64,000 nt of DNA from Monarcha castaneiventris obscurior (taxonomy: Eukaryota > Chordata > Aves > Passeriformes > Monarchidae): contig JAMPIT010000856.1 of assembly GCA_026261815.1 (NCBI GenBank), positions 10,524,001 to 10,588,000 of the forward strand, in the 5' to 3' direction. Position numbers and translations under genes: made by a program. Within the stretch, counting starts at the first letter, position 1. Each line of letters opens with the position of its first letter. This document shows positions 12,401-26,656 of this stretch, piece by piece. The notes under the pieces were generated by a model. The model saw only the letters and a program-made list of their open reading frames with translations, had not been told where the DNA came from and did no database searches.

Positions 12401-15400
12401 GGGAAAACTCCAGTGTCTGGCTTAAGAGTAAACAAAAGCCTCTAAGCAGGATTTTATGACACTCTATAAATGAAAACATGTGGGGAGAATGGGTTTTATC
12501 ATCCACTTTCCTCTTTTTTCCTTTTTGTTCCTCTTATTTCCTGCTTCTCAGATGACTACATTTTCTATCCAGTGAGCAAGGGACTGGAGTCTTGTTTTGC
12601 ACAAGTCCAGCTCCAATTTCACTCAGCACTGTAAGCTGAGCATCCCCAGACTTGCTAATTGGACCCTTTCAAAACAGGCATGTTTTTTTCCCCTAAAAAG
12701 CAATCCTGCTAGTTCCAACGAAAAGCCTCTGAAAAAGAAGCTAAACCCTTTGCCATCACAAAGAGCAGTTTCATTTTGTTTATTTAATAGGGTTAGAATG
12801 AATGCACCATTATTTAAAAAAATAGTGCACTAGAGCTGTAATCCAGCTGTTCTGATAAATGAGAGTGCTCTGGACAGATCAAATATGCAGCAAAAGCCAG
12901 AGCCTACCTTTTGCTGGAACATTGCTGGAAGGTTGTCTTGCTGTCATTTCACTTTCTCACTTGCTCCAGGCCTCATACATGTATTTTATTTTTCAGCATT
13001 TACTATCTTTAAATAGATACATACAATTAATAAGCAACAGCCTATGTACAGAAACTAATGAAGTGAAGATGGCATAGCTAGCAAGTTAAAAGTGATTTTA
13101 TTTCCATTAAAAGTGCACATTCTTTAGTGCAGCTACAGCATCCGTCGATAAGAGGAAAATGTGGCACAGAAAAACAAAAATAGAATGAAGAGGAGGTTAA
13201 GGCAAAAGAACTCTGGTTGACAGAATTCCAATTGCCAATGTATAAAAGGGAATGGCACATAGATTCTTTGGAGAGCATGTGCTGTAAGTCCTATTAAAGA
13301 AGGAATGGGCTTACAGAGCTCTTAAATATTCTGAGTTCTGGAGAAGATCCTTTAATGGATGTGTAACTCTTTTCATCCAAAGATCTCCAAGTGCTGTGCA
13401 GAGGGATGAACGGGGACTCAGAGTAGTATTAATATTTACTCTCTCAGTTGAGAAGGATTCTGTGATGCTTTAGTCATCAAGAACATCCTACATCTATATT
13501 TAGACATGCAAAGGCATGATTTTCAAAATTGCTGAATACCCAGTATTTTTCAGGCAGGAGTGATTTAGGAGTATAAATACTTAATTTTAAAAATCTTGGA
13601 CAATGCTTTATAAAGTCACATATTACAGAGCTATCAGCAGTAAATTGGCAGTTGAGATTGCTTTGAGATTTTTATACCAAGCAAGACTTGCACTTTAATG
13701 ATTGAATTTACTCTCCAGAATGGCTCTGTTCAAATGAAAATCGAGGAAATTATTTTTAAGAAAACTTTTTCAAACTTTTGCAGAATAAATACTTATTTAA
13801 AACAGTATTTGAAATATTGTCCTGCTTCATCACCTTCTTTGCTTCCTGAGCTTTAGTGATAGCCATCTCCACTGCAGTTATCCATGGTTTTGTTGTGTCC
13901 AGAATTGTAGATTTGTAATCTACAGTGGAGCAATACTAAAAGATCACTCTGAAGTCTCAGCTAATGTAGAATCCTACTGTCCTGCTGCTTGGTAAAGCAA
14001 ATTATCTTTGTTCTTTTTAGATCTATTTGGCTTCCAGTTTGTTTCTGGGCACACTTAATCCATACAGTGGCTGGAATAGTGTTAATCCAACATAACCTGG
14101 AGAACATCTCTCTCTAAGTCATATCTACTCAGTTGAAATAACCTTAGAAGCAAAAGGTGTTTATCAGGAATCAGAGACTAGAGCATTTTCCATTGAGAGG
14201 CAATTAATTTATTTCCTTGTTCCACCAGAGCACAGGTGCATTAAGCTCCACAGCATCCAGTGAGCCCCTGCATTTTCCCAGGGGCTGGTTAAAAGGCACT
14301 GCAGTGGATTCCATGGATTTGATGGGAGAGGCTCTGCTTTCAGTTTGTATAAAACACATGCACTTCCAAGCTATTGCAGATTACCAGGAAGTTAATTGGT
14401 AAATCTACTAAGAAAGAAGCACAAACTTGCTTGTCAGACAAAGAACCGACATCCATTAAGTTGTTATGGAAATTCACACCATCCTTCCAATTTCATGACA
14501 ATAATTGCAAGCCAGTTTTCCATTGTGCAGTGGAGATTGCAGGGCCGTACCTGGGGTAAGTGGTTCCACAAAGCCTGAGCGAGAAACACGTATCACAAAA
14601 TGAACATGGAAAGCAGTTAAAATCAAACATGATGAGTTTGTTCATTTATTTTTTTCTTTAATCATTTTACAACTATATTCTCTGGCATGAAGGCAGTTTG
14701 GCAGAAATTACAATACTGGAGGGGAAATGGAAAGCGGTAATCTACAGGATTCTAGATGACAGTCCTGGGCAGTGAAAAGCACACTAATGCTAATTACATA
14801 GAGAGCAGGCACAACTGCTGATCAGGATTTATTAGAGCCTATTTTGTGGACAAATGAATATTGGTGTGCCTGGAACTGTGCACACATGGGTACTCTCAGG
14901 GTCATGGTATTTCTGGAATCACACTGATCTGTGCTTTGCATCACACTCTGTTGCACTTCCAGAATTGAATGAACCTCTGCCCCATATCCAGGGTTCTTTG
15001 TCTCTTTTTGGCCTCATGTTTTCTATCTAGAACTGTCATTTGTACTGTCATGATGCCTTATTATACTTCCAGAGTGTTTGAAAAGTAGCAATTGACAGAT
15101 TTACAGCCAAAATTATAAGACACTCATGGAACAAAAGAGCAAAAGTAACCACAGGTATGTGTTCATAAGGATTTCTGTAATATATTCTAAATGTTCCTAG
15201 TTAAACTGGTCAAGTCATTCCAACATGATTTGCCACTGTGAATGCTTGTGAAACATTTGTAGTCATTCCACATTTCCTGACTTGCTGGCAGTTTCTGGTA
15301 AAGCATGAATTAACCAAGCACATGTCAGCACTGATAGTAATGGGAGTTTGTCAGCTTTAAAATGTGCAAATCTTCTTCTTCTCAACTCCTTTAACAGATA

Positions 15401-18400
15401 GACTTCCACAACATTATTCGTTCTCCACTAACTGAAACACTGCCACATTTGTTTTCAAAATGTGTAAAGTGGAAATTGCTGTCAGGCTAAAAATTTATAT
15501 TACAAACCTCTGCCTCCAGCAAATTTTTGTAGCTAAATTAAGCAAGACTTATAACTTTAACACTGATAGACTTTCTATTACAGCCACACCAATGTAAGAA
15601 TCCCTGGTAGAAGTTTTTTTGAGGTACTGCTGCAGCTGGAAGATTTGCTTCTGTCTAGTTTAGTTGTTAACAGCTGATCAGCTGTACAGCAAATGCCACT
15701 GGTTACTGTGATTTGTCTCCTGGCTGTGCCCACATCTGACCATTCATCTCACCAGTGAAGCTTCTCTATTTGAAAAAGAGCTGAAACCAATCTCACAGTG
15801 TTTTCAGACATTTACGTTGCTTGAGAGAATTAAGAGATAGCAAACATAGACTCTTTCTTCCTTAATTAATCTTTATCAAGGAACTTTTGAAGACCCTCAT
15901 AGGCAAATTTGCAGAGGTGCCAGGCAAGAACAGCTGACTTAAACAGACCTTTGCTTCCTAGAAGCCTATGATAATTTTTATCCAGATTTTAACCAAACTG
16001 TTCATATGTCTCTAGCACAAGTTTTCCCTTGTTGTTAGTTTTGGTAATACCCCATAGCTTTACCAGGAAAATAGCTGCACTCTGTAGTAGCGGGAAGTGT
16101 GGAAAACCCTCACCCTTTGAATCACCATCCCTAGTTTTCACTGACATTTGCAAGAGCAAGGACATTACAATACTGGTATACTTGCATGTTAGATTTGAGG
16201 TACTTTGCACCTCTTTCAAATTATTGCAGTTAAATATTGAAAAACTCTAAAGTCTATTTGTAAGAGATCTTAGTGGTGTTTTGTTTGGGGTTTGTTTTAA
16301 ATTGACATAGGGCAGAACTCTCCATATCTGCTTTCAGTGTAGCACAAAGTTCAAAACTGTTGATTTCCTTGTTCAGTTTGTTTGTGCAGAGAAAACAAAA
16401 GGCATCAGCTGTAAAATACCAGCTGTGAATGGATGGTGCCTTTTAATGAGTGAATGGTTCCGATTCTTTGCTCCTCTTTCTGTCCCCCAAACCTGCTTTT
16501 GTGAAGCAATTTAAATTCGAGTGCTTTACAACAGTACAGGTCATCTTTGGTTAGTCAGATTTACAGGAAGGAAGTCAAATAAAGTGTGGAGCCTATTGCG
16601 CACAAATGAGCATCACAAAGATGCCCAGTGAATGGGACTTTGATATGTACAGCTCACAAAATTTTTTTCTTAACTAGGCATTGAAAAACAAGTCTGAATT
16701 TTAAGTTGAACATGTGAAGCTGACCTCGAGTGCTTCTCCATATCCACATCAGTTGCACAGTTGCTCCCTGCAACTTTTCTCTCCCAGTGCCTCAGCCACC
16801 CACATTAGCACTCTTTTATTGCAGTCGTTGATAGCGTTGTTAGCTGTACACAGTGATTTACAAGAGGTTGACTTACACATACAAAAGTAAATCCTTGCTC
16901 CAGGGGATTTGCAGATTAAAGGCTTGAGCAGTGCCCATATTCTGAGTTTATAAGAACCAGAACATAGAATAAACACTATGTACTACCAAAATTCTTAGAG
17001 AGTCACATGTTCTGCAGAATTTCACTAGCTGGGATCAGATCCTCACTTTTCCTCACTTTCTTCACTACATCCATTATCAGTTGCCTTCCCTCTGCAGGGC
17101 ACATTTGTGTCGTGCCCTCCTTCTGCACGTAGCTTTCACAGCTTTATTATCCTGTGTGCAGAGCCTTCTGCAGAGCTTGGCCAGCTCTGTCTTCTTACTG
17201 GGGATCCTGGCTGAGAAGAATAATGATAATGAGATGAGAATATAGATATCACTTTGCTTTGAGTGACTGCATGGTGACCACTTCTGCCAAGAGCTGATAT
17301 TGAGCACTGCTCTTGGTCTTTGCAGAGCAGGCTCAGTGATGGCTGACAGAGTGAGATCGCTGCCAACCACAAATTTTGTGAACTAAAACAATGATTATGT
17401 TACAATGGGCTGCAATTCTAATTGCAGCTAAATGCGTGTTTTCTGAGCCCTCCTTCTGCTCTGCCCTCATCTCTAATTCTTAAAGCAGAGCTCCATGTAC
17501 TGTTGATCCCTCTGAACCGTGCTGAGGGAGCAGCTGCCTATTGATGCGTTTAACTTCTTTGAATGAGTGATGCTTTATAATGAGGGAACAATCCAGGCTA
17601 CCTTTAATCTCCTTTTGATATTCAGTATGTGAATTAGAGCATAGGGCATCATGGTCTATATGAAATGGAATATTGTAACCAACTTCATCACATTGGGGAG
17701 GGAAGAGCCAAGTGAGATTAGAATGGCTGCATCCCAGAGGCAGGCTCAAACTGCCATGGTATTGTGGTCTCTGTCCCTGATATGTGGTGTCTGGGTAGTG
17801 ATTTTCATAATAGGCTAATCTTGGTGGAGAGGAAAGCAGAAGAATACATTCTAAATTGGAATAGGAAGTTATTCACACAGAGCAATTAGCTTTTATTCTC
17901 CAACCTATAATACAGAACAACAGAATTTTAGCTCTACCAAACCCTAAATGCAGTGCCCTGGGAGACAAAAGGGGCCAACTGACAAGATAAACACAAACTC
18001 AAGAGGAAATATTAAAAGTGGCCATTTTTCAGTGCATCTTCTGAAATTATTATTGGGTTTTTTCCCAGTTGCTTTCAAAAATTAGGGAACAAATGCTAGT
18101 TGATTTGTTTTCCCCCCGTAAAGCTGCACTCTTTCCTTGAGGGAGTGCCATTCACATATGTAGCTGAGAACGGGCATAATTCATTTGCCTTGTGCTCCAC
18201 ACTTCCCTTCTAGCATTATATAGACCATGTTCTCTGCTGCTGGGCGCATGAGGAAAAGTGGTGTTGAATGCTGCATCTTCCTGTGCTTCTAATGTAACAT
18301 GAGAGCAAGAGCCACTAAAAGCACCCGTCTCTGTTCGTTATTATTTTTTTCTTGGAGCTTGCTAATTAAATCATTAAAATTTTATCATCACTTAACCATG

Positions 18401-21275
18401 GATAAAGCCTTTTGAAACATTTAATTAGTATGCTGCAAGAGATACGTGTGAAACCAAAAGCATTTATATGGTGTGAATGACTAAGAAAGATAGATTGAGA
18501 AAAGGAATATATGAGAATGCATTTCCCTGCAACAAAGCTGCCCATGTTGCAAACAGGCTGTAGATAAAATTATACTGTTGTCAGTAGGTGCAGTTCCAAG
18601 TGAGACAGTGGCACTCACGGTAAATGCCAATAGCTAACTCATGGATTTAAGTACAACTATATTATAAATACATTTGCATTACAATGTGTCATGGTTTCCC
18701 TTAGTAGAATGTGTTTGTTGTCCAAGCTCATTTTAGGACTGCCTTAGCTAAAGAAAGGAAATTTGATTTTGTTCATAATGTCTTACTACCCTGTACAGTA
18801 ATTTTACCATCCATATCATGTCTGTTCTGCAATTCCTTCATACTTTTTATAAGGAAAAAAAGCCTGGCAGTACATTTAGGCAGAAGGGAAGAATTCCAGT
18901 CTTTCAAAAACATTTTCAAGAGACTAAAAAGCCAGAGCAGCCATTATTAAGGGCAGTGATGGGGTAGTGTCTGACACAGGGATCAAACCCCTAGCTTGAA
19001 ACTGGAGTTCAAATCTGAGTCTCGTAGATCTCCAGTGAATATCACCAGCTGTGTGTGGGAACTGCTCTCTTACACAGGAGAAACGTGGGAAATAGTCCCT
19101 AAGCAAGCAGGTATTATATTGCAGGAAGCTTTGGGAGACACTGGATGGCAATTTCCAGTTCTGTTCTGAGTGTTGCAAGTCTGACTTCTTTAGGACAGTT
19201 TTTTAAGTAAGGAGGAAAGATCAAGAAAGGCTTGTTAGTCTATACCTGCTTTTCCATCTCCTCTCAAAGGGGAGTATTTTTTTATTTTCTTTTTTAACTG
19301 TACCTCTGTTCTTTCCATAAATAAATTTGTCTCTGGCTGTTTTGCTGACAGACTGGCCTCCTCCAGGCATTTCTCATATGTCAGAAAAGTTGCAAGAGTC
19401 GAGCAGGAAACAACATTAAATTAGAATGAAGAAAAACATTTCTGGGTTTGCACTCTTTTTCCCTATCTAACCTAAGCACCACCTTTACTAAAGTCTCCTA
19501 AGGTCTGCAAATATCAAAACATCTTGCAAAACATCACTGCTGTTACTGTGTGAGGTTACAGGAGTGCTGTAATAGCAATGTGAGCCTGGCAGCTCAAACA
19601 ATGCATAATGATGCAGTTCTCTATTTAGAAATGCCAATGACAGGTATTAACACATTCTGTTTGTTACGGGATAATAGTGATGAGTAAAGCTTTGATTTTG
19701 GTTAAGCAACACGAGAGTTTAATGCTGCCCTGGAAGGTAGAATCAGTGGATTCATTTAAAGGAAATTGCAAAATAAGTTTTGCCTTCATCTTTGTTTTCA
19801 AAATTCCGTACTCAGAACTATTGTTCTGCAGTTTGGACCAAAATTTAAACTCATTGGTGGAAAAGAGGAACCTTACTTAGTTTTATTTGATCTGTAGTTT
19901 TCAGTCCTCAGTTCAGACATTTCTTTTCCCTTCAGTAGAACTTGATTAGTCCTGAATTCTCTGCATCTCGGTTAAGCAGTGAAGCCACAACTCTGACCTA
20001 GAAAGACTATCTTGTCTGAAGCAAAAAAAATGCCTACCTTTGTGTTTTTTTCCATACTGATGTTAAAGAAGAGTTACAGATTCATTGTTCTTTCCACTGA
20101 TCTTGAAGGTAAATCATACATATGCTAATGCAAACCAGGTAACACTGAATTCCCCCTTTCACTCACTCCTTCCTTTCTGAAGCTCAGTGGAATGAATGTG
20201 AGACAACTTGCCTTGGATTTTAAAAACCTTTTCCAGTGGCAGGAATATGCTTTATCTCAGCGTTTGGCAGCTTTTCCATCTCTGACCCAGTACGGGCTGG
20301 CAGGTTTGGGACCACAGACATCTTTAGGCACAGGGAGCTGTGGCATCATCTCTGCTTCTGCTCTGCCCTGGCGTGGCACAGCCAAGCTGGTTCCATTCTC
20401 CTGGAAGGGCCGACAGGGCGAGAGCCTGGGAACAACAGAAACATCACCACCCCCAGCATGTCCGAGTGCCTCTGGATCACAGCTGGTTCATTATGTAGTC
20501 AGATGAGAACAAAGGATGCTCAGCACACAATTGTCTGCAGTTTAGACATGCCCTATATTTTCCCTCTCCATGTATAGAATTGACTAATGATCCCAGTCAG
20601 TGTATGGGACTGAACTGTAACTGTACCAGTCAGAATTGCAAAGAGTGTACTCTGTTCCCATCAGCCTGGAGAAGAAAGGTGGGACCCTGCCTCCAGAAAT
20701 TCCAGAAAAACTCCACAATATTCAAAATCTTCTTCATAATGGTTTTATTTTGTTTCTGCCACAAACTTCTTCACATCTGATCTTCACAAACAGAACTTGT
20801 TAGTGTGAGGTAAGTTTAACCACCCTGCAACAGGCTGCTTGAAAACCCAACTTCAGAAATACCTAGATGATATTTTCATAAGGTCTTTCTGTATTCCTCC
20901 TCCCAGAAAATCCTTTGTTGCCAATAAAGGAGATTGGAATGATTAAAAAAAATGTCAAACAAGAAAATCCATTTGCAGTCCCCCTGAGGTTTACACTGCT
21001 TGTGAATTCTGTCACTGGTGTATTTATTCATATCAGAGTCAGAGGCTCACAATAAAGCAGCTGAATATCAGCTCAACACAGCTGCAGACTCCAGCACATG
21101 ATCATTTATAAATTGCTGATCAAATTCTATGCAGAGTAACATTTTTGCAAACATATTGACATAAATAGAGTTGTCTGGAAGTACATAGGACAGAACATGC
21201 CCCCTCACATCTCTCGTGATGTTAAGACAGTTACCCTTTGATGACATCAGCTTCCCTAAATTTACCATGAAAGTA
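9469..21275. other. non-coding stretch, no gene recognised
   Basis: Nearly 12 kb with no recognisable gene, CR1 copy or RNA. Open frames are short (longest about 119 codons at 11411-11770, minus) and overlap in both strands in a slightly GC-richer patch, the pattern expected by chance. A second GC-richer patch at about 20230-20500 has overlapping open frames on the plus strand without convincing splice sites. The AT-rich block at 18330-18480 is listed separately. Confidence 0.5.
18330..18480. promoter_or_regulatory. possible conserved non-coding element with homeodomain-type sites
   Basis: The block holds several TAAT cores close together: GCTAATTAAATCATTAAAA near 18360 and CATTTAATTAGTATG near 18418. 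There are no long homopolymers and the local texture is complex, unlike simple AT-rich decay. Homeodomain proteins bind TAATTA cores, so a developmental enhancer is possible. This is an inference from motif density only; no conservation data were available. Confidence 0.15.
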
Positions 21276-21625
21276 TCATAGAACCACAGAATCATGAAAT
21301 GGTTTAGGTTGGAAGAGACCTTAAAGCACATCTCATTCCAGTTGCAGGGACATCTTCCACTATCCCAGGTTGCTCCAAGCTCCATCCAACCTGGCCTTGG
21401 ACATTTCCAGGGATCCAGGGGCAGCCACAGCTTCTCTGGGCAACCTGTGCCAGGGGCTCCCCACCGTCACAGAGGAGGATTTCTTCCATGTATTTAATCT
21501 AAATCTGCTCTCAGTTTGAATCCACTCCCCCTTGTCCTCGCACTCCACACTCTTGTAGTCTGTCTCCATCTTTCTTTAGGCTCCCTTCAGGTACTGGAAA
21601 GCTGCAATTAGGGCACCCTGAAGCC
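21276..21625 (-). mobile_element. CR1 LINE, 3'-end fragment
   Basis: About 350 bp of CR1 lying on the minus strand, so its 3' tail is at the left (ATAGAACCACAGAATCATG). Going right it shows the family's blocks in order: GGTTTAGGTTGGAAGAGACC, the TATCCCAGGTTGCTCCAAGC block, the GGCAGCCACAGCTTCTCTGG block, CACTCCCCCTTGTCCTCGCA and CTTCAGGTACTGGAAAGCTG. This is the longest CR1 copy in the window and it lies outside the reverse transcriptase part. Short open frames on the plus and minus strands here (for example 21294-21497) belong to the repeat and are not genes. Confidence 0.92.
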
Positions 21626-24600
21626 ATAAGTAAAACAGGACACTATTATATGTTATATTTTGGCACATAGATAAAAATCCCGTGTTCATACATGTTTTAT
21701 GTTGCAGTTTCCTGGAACCACATCAAGAGATGTGATTGGGTTGCCCTTTCCCTTGTTTTCCTTTACTAGAGTAAACTTTCAGGATGCATCAGTCTTTTAT
21801 TTCTGAAAGAGGAGCTTCCTGCTGGCATCTCACCTCTGTTTGAGAACTATTCTCTTTCCTTTAATGATCATCCAATAACAGCTTAACGGGCACAGCTGTG
21901 CTCAGGTTTCATACAGGGCTCTCCTGAAAGCAGCACTGAGAGTCCCCCCAGATTTCAGTGCCTGGTTTATAGTGGCCTGGACTCCTGGAGATGCTGTCCC
22001 CAAAGTGCAGCTTGAACTGGGCTGGCCAGGCTGGCTGAAGTGTCTTGGGAGCACTCTGGATCCCAGGCTGCTCTCAGGACATGCTGCCAAATATTTCTCC
22101 TGCTCTCCAGGCACCATCTGCTATTGATGGGCAAGGAACTGTTCTTCCTGAGCAGTCACCAGCCTCCTGCAGCCGAGGGACCCCTGCTCACCTGCTCTCT
22201 GTACCACAAAGGTGGTACGGGAAGGGTGAGTGAAATACAGGACTAGCCACTTTTAATGCTGGCAAATCGTTGCTTTCTTGGAAGAATTTCTAACATGACT
22301 ACGCATGTTATTGTATTCAGAAATCTCAGCAGGCTTTCCCCTGAACTGACAGCAATGTTTGTACAAGTTAGTGGGAATGGGGCTTCTGCTCTTTGCAAAC
22401 AGAGGCTGCTGACAGAGCAGTGCAGGTGCCATGGGATGTGCACCCAGGCAAGCTCATAATGAGAATGAGAAATGGTTTGCAATTTTCCTTCCCTTTTTCT
22501 CTTGGAAAGAAACTATCCAACTATCAAACTAAGATGCTCAAGTGTCCCCCATCTGGAAGAATAGTCTTGAAAGGATCAGCAGGCTCAACAAGCACATGAA
22601 GCAAGATTCACCCTAAAGTGCTGAGATCCTGCTTTTGGAAATATTTTTTAAGCTTACAGATCACGTTGGGATGAATGACATTTACATGAGTGATGTCAAG
22701 GTTTACAGCAGCATTCTATAATTGCAAATTCTGTTCCACTGAGCTAAAACTGGATTATTCAGATAACAAGATTCTTTCACTTAAAAATCTTTGGAGCATG
22801 ATAGGCATGGAGGAAAATCTACTATTTGTTGTCGATAGGAAGAACCTGGGCCATTCCCCTACCTTGGCAGCTATGTCAAATTCAAATTATTCACCTGCTT
22901 TAGTGACTTATTTTGCCTCTAACTCAGAGGCATCACTGCGCATTACCATTTCTTTTTTGCATGCTTAAAACCCAATAGGTGAGTGTTTGCACTCTGCTTT
23001 GCATCAGCCAACTTTCTGACTCTGATAAGGAAATCAGACTCCAGCCTCTCCAGCAGTTTTATCTATCTGCAGGTTTCGCAGTCCCCCCTCTCGTCCCAGC
23101 GTGGCAGGAGGGCTTGCTAACAACTCCCCACCTAGCTGAGCAAAACAAAACAAAATTATACCTTGTGCAGGGCCCATACATATCTTTAGATCTCCTGTTT
23201 ATTTAGTTTTTTCATTTCTTGTTCAGAATGAGGATTTTGCTGGTGAATTATTTATATGACAGGAAGAAATGAGAGGGGGAGTGGTGTGAAAAATTTCCAT
23301 AAAAACCTTATGTAGTTTTCAGTAGCGTTCAGTGAAAGCGTTGGGGGTTTTTTGTTTTCTTTGCAAGTTTCATTTATATTTCGTCACTAGAGAAAGCTGC
23401 CACTGATTTAATTTAAATATTTATACAGAATTACAGTCTTAAGCTATACGCACACATTAAGAGCGCCATACATTAAGGAAGTTTATCTCCAAATAAAGTG
23501 GGAAAGGCTGTGTCTACAAACATTGAGTGACTCCTTCTTTGCTAATCACTGACACCTGCAATGGAGATAACTATCCATCAAAACTAAGTCCTTTGGTCAG
23601 TGTTGGTTGTAAGGAAATGGAATAAAAGCATCATCCATATACAGATTGCACAACACAGCATATAAGGAAAGCAATGGGATAGGAGGGGTGTCTTGTTCTT
23701 TTCCCTGCAAAGGAAATAACTAGAGCTCCATGAGCAACAGCCATTCCCAGCCTCAATGTAGCCAGCCACAGAGCAGCCTTGGTTGTGACAAGCACTGTGT
23801 ATGAACCATACCTTTTCTAAACTTCACTTCTTCAGAAATGTCTTGGCTGGGAGTGCCTGTATTCTTCTTGGCTATTTTCTGTCTTTATTTTCCTTTTGTT
23901 GCATCACTAGCAGTCCTGAGATGACAAATTGTGAGATAACATTCTCTGTGTTTGGCAGCCTGTCAGAAAAATGAGATCTGAAATGAAAAGAACCTTCCAG
24001 CTCTGGGTGGGCAGGGTCAGCTGGCTCTGTGTGGAATTGTACAAGCATGAATACAGAGAATTGAGGAAAAGAGAGGTAAAACCCCAAGTACTTAGTTCTG
24101 CCATTTACTCTCACTCTGCTCCTTCTTGCCTCATCCTCCTATTCCTGTTGGCTTAAGCAACAAGCAGAGTGTTCTACCAGCTTCAGCATTATGGCAAAGA
24201 AACCAGGAATTTACAGGAAAAGAGAAAGAAATATTTTCTATTGCATATCCTTCCATCTCCTTCCATGGTAGAAAGTGAAGAATTTGGCAGTGAAACTGAA
24301 AAAGTACACTTTGATTGAAAAATGTCTTCAACTCTGATCTTAGAAAGACAGACAAATCTGTCTGGTAGGACCATCTCTCCTGTTCACAAAGCTTTCTCCT
24401 TTGATGAACAAGTTCAGTTCTGTACAGCACAGGCAATTCCCAGAAGGCTTCTGGAATGGAAATGAAAGCCCATGGAATAGAGGTGCTTCTGTCACAATGG
24501 AAGGATTAGTTTCATGTTTGCTGGCACATTTGGTGGGAGGTTACCTCAGGAATAGCATGGTTGGACTAAAGGATATAAATGTATCCTAAAATCCCCGTTT

Positions 24601-26656
24601 TGATGGTCTCCTACATGGCATTCCTTTAGTAGCCCTTTCCACTGGAGTTTGGAATCTCCACATGGCTGGCACATCTCACCAGCTGCTAACAGGCAGCTGT
24701 AAGCAAATCATAAACAAATTAGATGACAGTTGCATAAATTTAGCTGTGTATTGCAGGGTTTGTAAATACCTCACTAAATAAGATACTTTTTTTTTCTCTC
24801 AGGCTCAAGCTATCTGAAACCATCCAATTGTAACGATAGAATCTCTTTCCAGAACTATAATATATTTGTTAGGATTTGTTGTGCTTAACTATGACTTAAG
24901 CTCCATTACACCTTGGATCGTGGGGTCTGTGGGAGCCCACCACAGGCACAAGCATTTCCTCGTTGCTGTGCTTGTGCCACTGATACAGTCAAGGCACTTG
25001 TTCAGTAATTACTCCTCCTAAGGCACCACAGTTATGTATCACAGAGATATTCTGTATTGCTACAGCTCCATAAAACAGATATAATTGTTCTTCACTACTG
25101 TTAACATTAGATAAAGAGAAAGCAATCTTGTACTGTGGATGAATTTATCAGAATCAAAAGCCTCATATGGTTTATCCTGCCTAAAGCAAGCAAGGTGGTG
25201 AAATAGAGCTTGGAAGGAAAGGCACAGAATTCAGGCATATTTGGAAAGAAATGGGGAGTTATTATAAATTATTTCAAAATAAATAATATAAACACTGTCT
25301 TGGCATACAGTTTTGTATCTAACAATATTTAGGTTTAGATTTTACATTATTAGTTAATGATAATGAAAAGGAAGCATTGAGTACATATGAAAATAATTTG
25401 AATGTCAAGGAGTATTTTCCATCCCTCGTTCATCTGCTGGCACACTATGTTTATAATAAATCATTAATCCCGTGCAAATGTAAGCATTTTCTGAATCTCC
25501 TTTTCAAGCAGTAGAAAACAGAGAGTGACAGTAAGCAATGTAAACGTAAATCCCAAGCCTCCTTCCTGGTGTTCAGCTTCTGAGTACATAACCAAATCAG
25601 TAACTCATTTCCTTAATCTATAACCTCTGCCCCACGTTTGTAATGCTTTCTTTTGTAAATGATTATAAAGTAGCTATGCTTCCCAATAGTAAATGTTATA
25701 TGAATTAATTACATCTGTATTTCTTTTTTATTCCTTAACAGTATTTTTAGTTGGGTAGTATTTTTAAGAACTTTGCTTGACAACTTCATTAATGTGTGCT
25801 ACCGTGGTATTTATTTTACAATGGAATTATATTCTCTTTGTATGTATCACCATTGCAAATTTTATTCCACAACTCTCTGTAATTTTTTCCCTGATACTTC
25901 TTAAGGCACACACTTCTCTTGACTATGGACTGCATTTTAGGGAGATGATATCAGCTAAATTAAGCTTGCCCTCTGTAAGTATTTCAACAGATAAATAGCA
26001 CATTCATTTAGTGGGTTGAATCCACTGTTGCCACTCACCACAGCTTCACTGGAAATGGTGATCATTTAGCACTGAGGCTTGGAGGCAGCCAGGCAATGTC
26101 CAAGTTTTTGTGCAGCTTGTAGCCTATGAGGTTTTGGCTGTGAGGCTAAAGCTCTGTGGAGCTCTTTAACCTCATGGTCACTTTCAAATGCTTGTTTATC
26201 TCAACATTTTGAGGTGCCTTAAAGCAATTATTTCATCTGACCTGCAGAATTTCTGGGGAAATGTGGTGGGTAGGTCTTGCAAGAAAATAATGGTGAAGCT
26301 CCACCTCCACCTCAACAAGTGAAGCGATGCTTTCCTTAGATTTTATTGCCGGACTTGTAGGATCGGCGCATTCCTGACTCCGGGGCCATTAGGTGGCACA
26401 CTTGGGCTGTGGGTTTGGCAGGGCATGAATTCGTGTGTGGAACCCAAAGCGCAAGTGATTAATCACACATCTTTTAATTTATAGGAGATGAAGCAGGAAG
26501 AATGCAATAAAATGACATTTAGGGGTGAGATACTGTAAATATTCTGTCAGCTGGAAACCACTGAGCTTTCTGAATCTTTGGGTTTAGGGCAGTAGCAAGG
26601 GGTGTCTTCAGGAGCCTGGTATGGATTTCATTACTGATTTAGTAGCATTCCCAAGT
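21626..26656. other. non-coding stretch, no firm gene
   Basis: Five kilobases without a recognised repeat or gene. One weak exon-like segment lies at 23959-24075 on the plus strand: acceptor TTTGGCAG, 39 open codons, phase 0 at both ends, donor GAGAG then GTAAAA. Its pyrimidine tract is poor and the peptide is unrecognised, so it is not called. A GC-richer patch at about 21900-22240 ends in GGGTGAGTG, a donor-like string with no matching upstream exon that I would defend. Confidence 0.45.

Noticed and set aside
23959..24075. 39-codon exon-like segment, phase 0 at both ends
   Set aside because: Poor polypyrimidine tract, only a moderate donor (GTAAAA), and unrecognised peptide.
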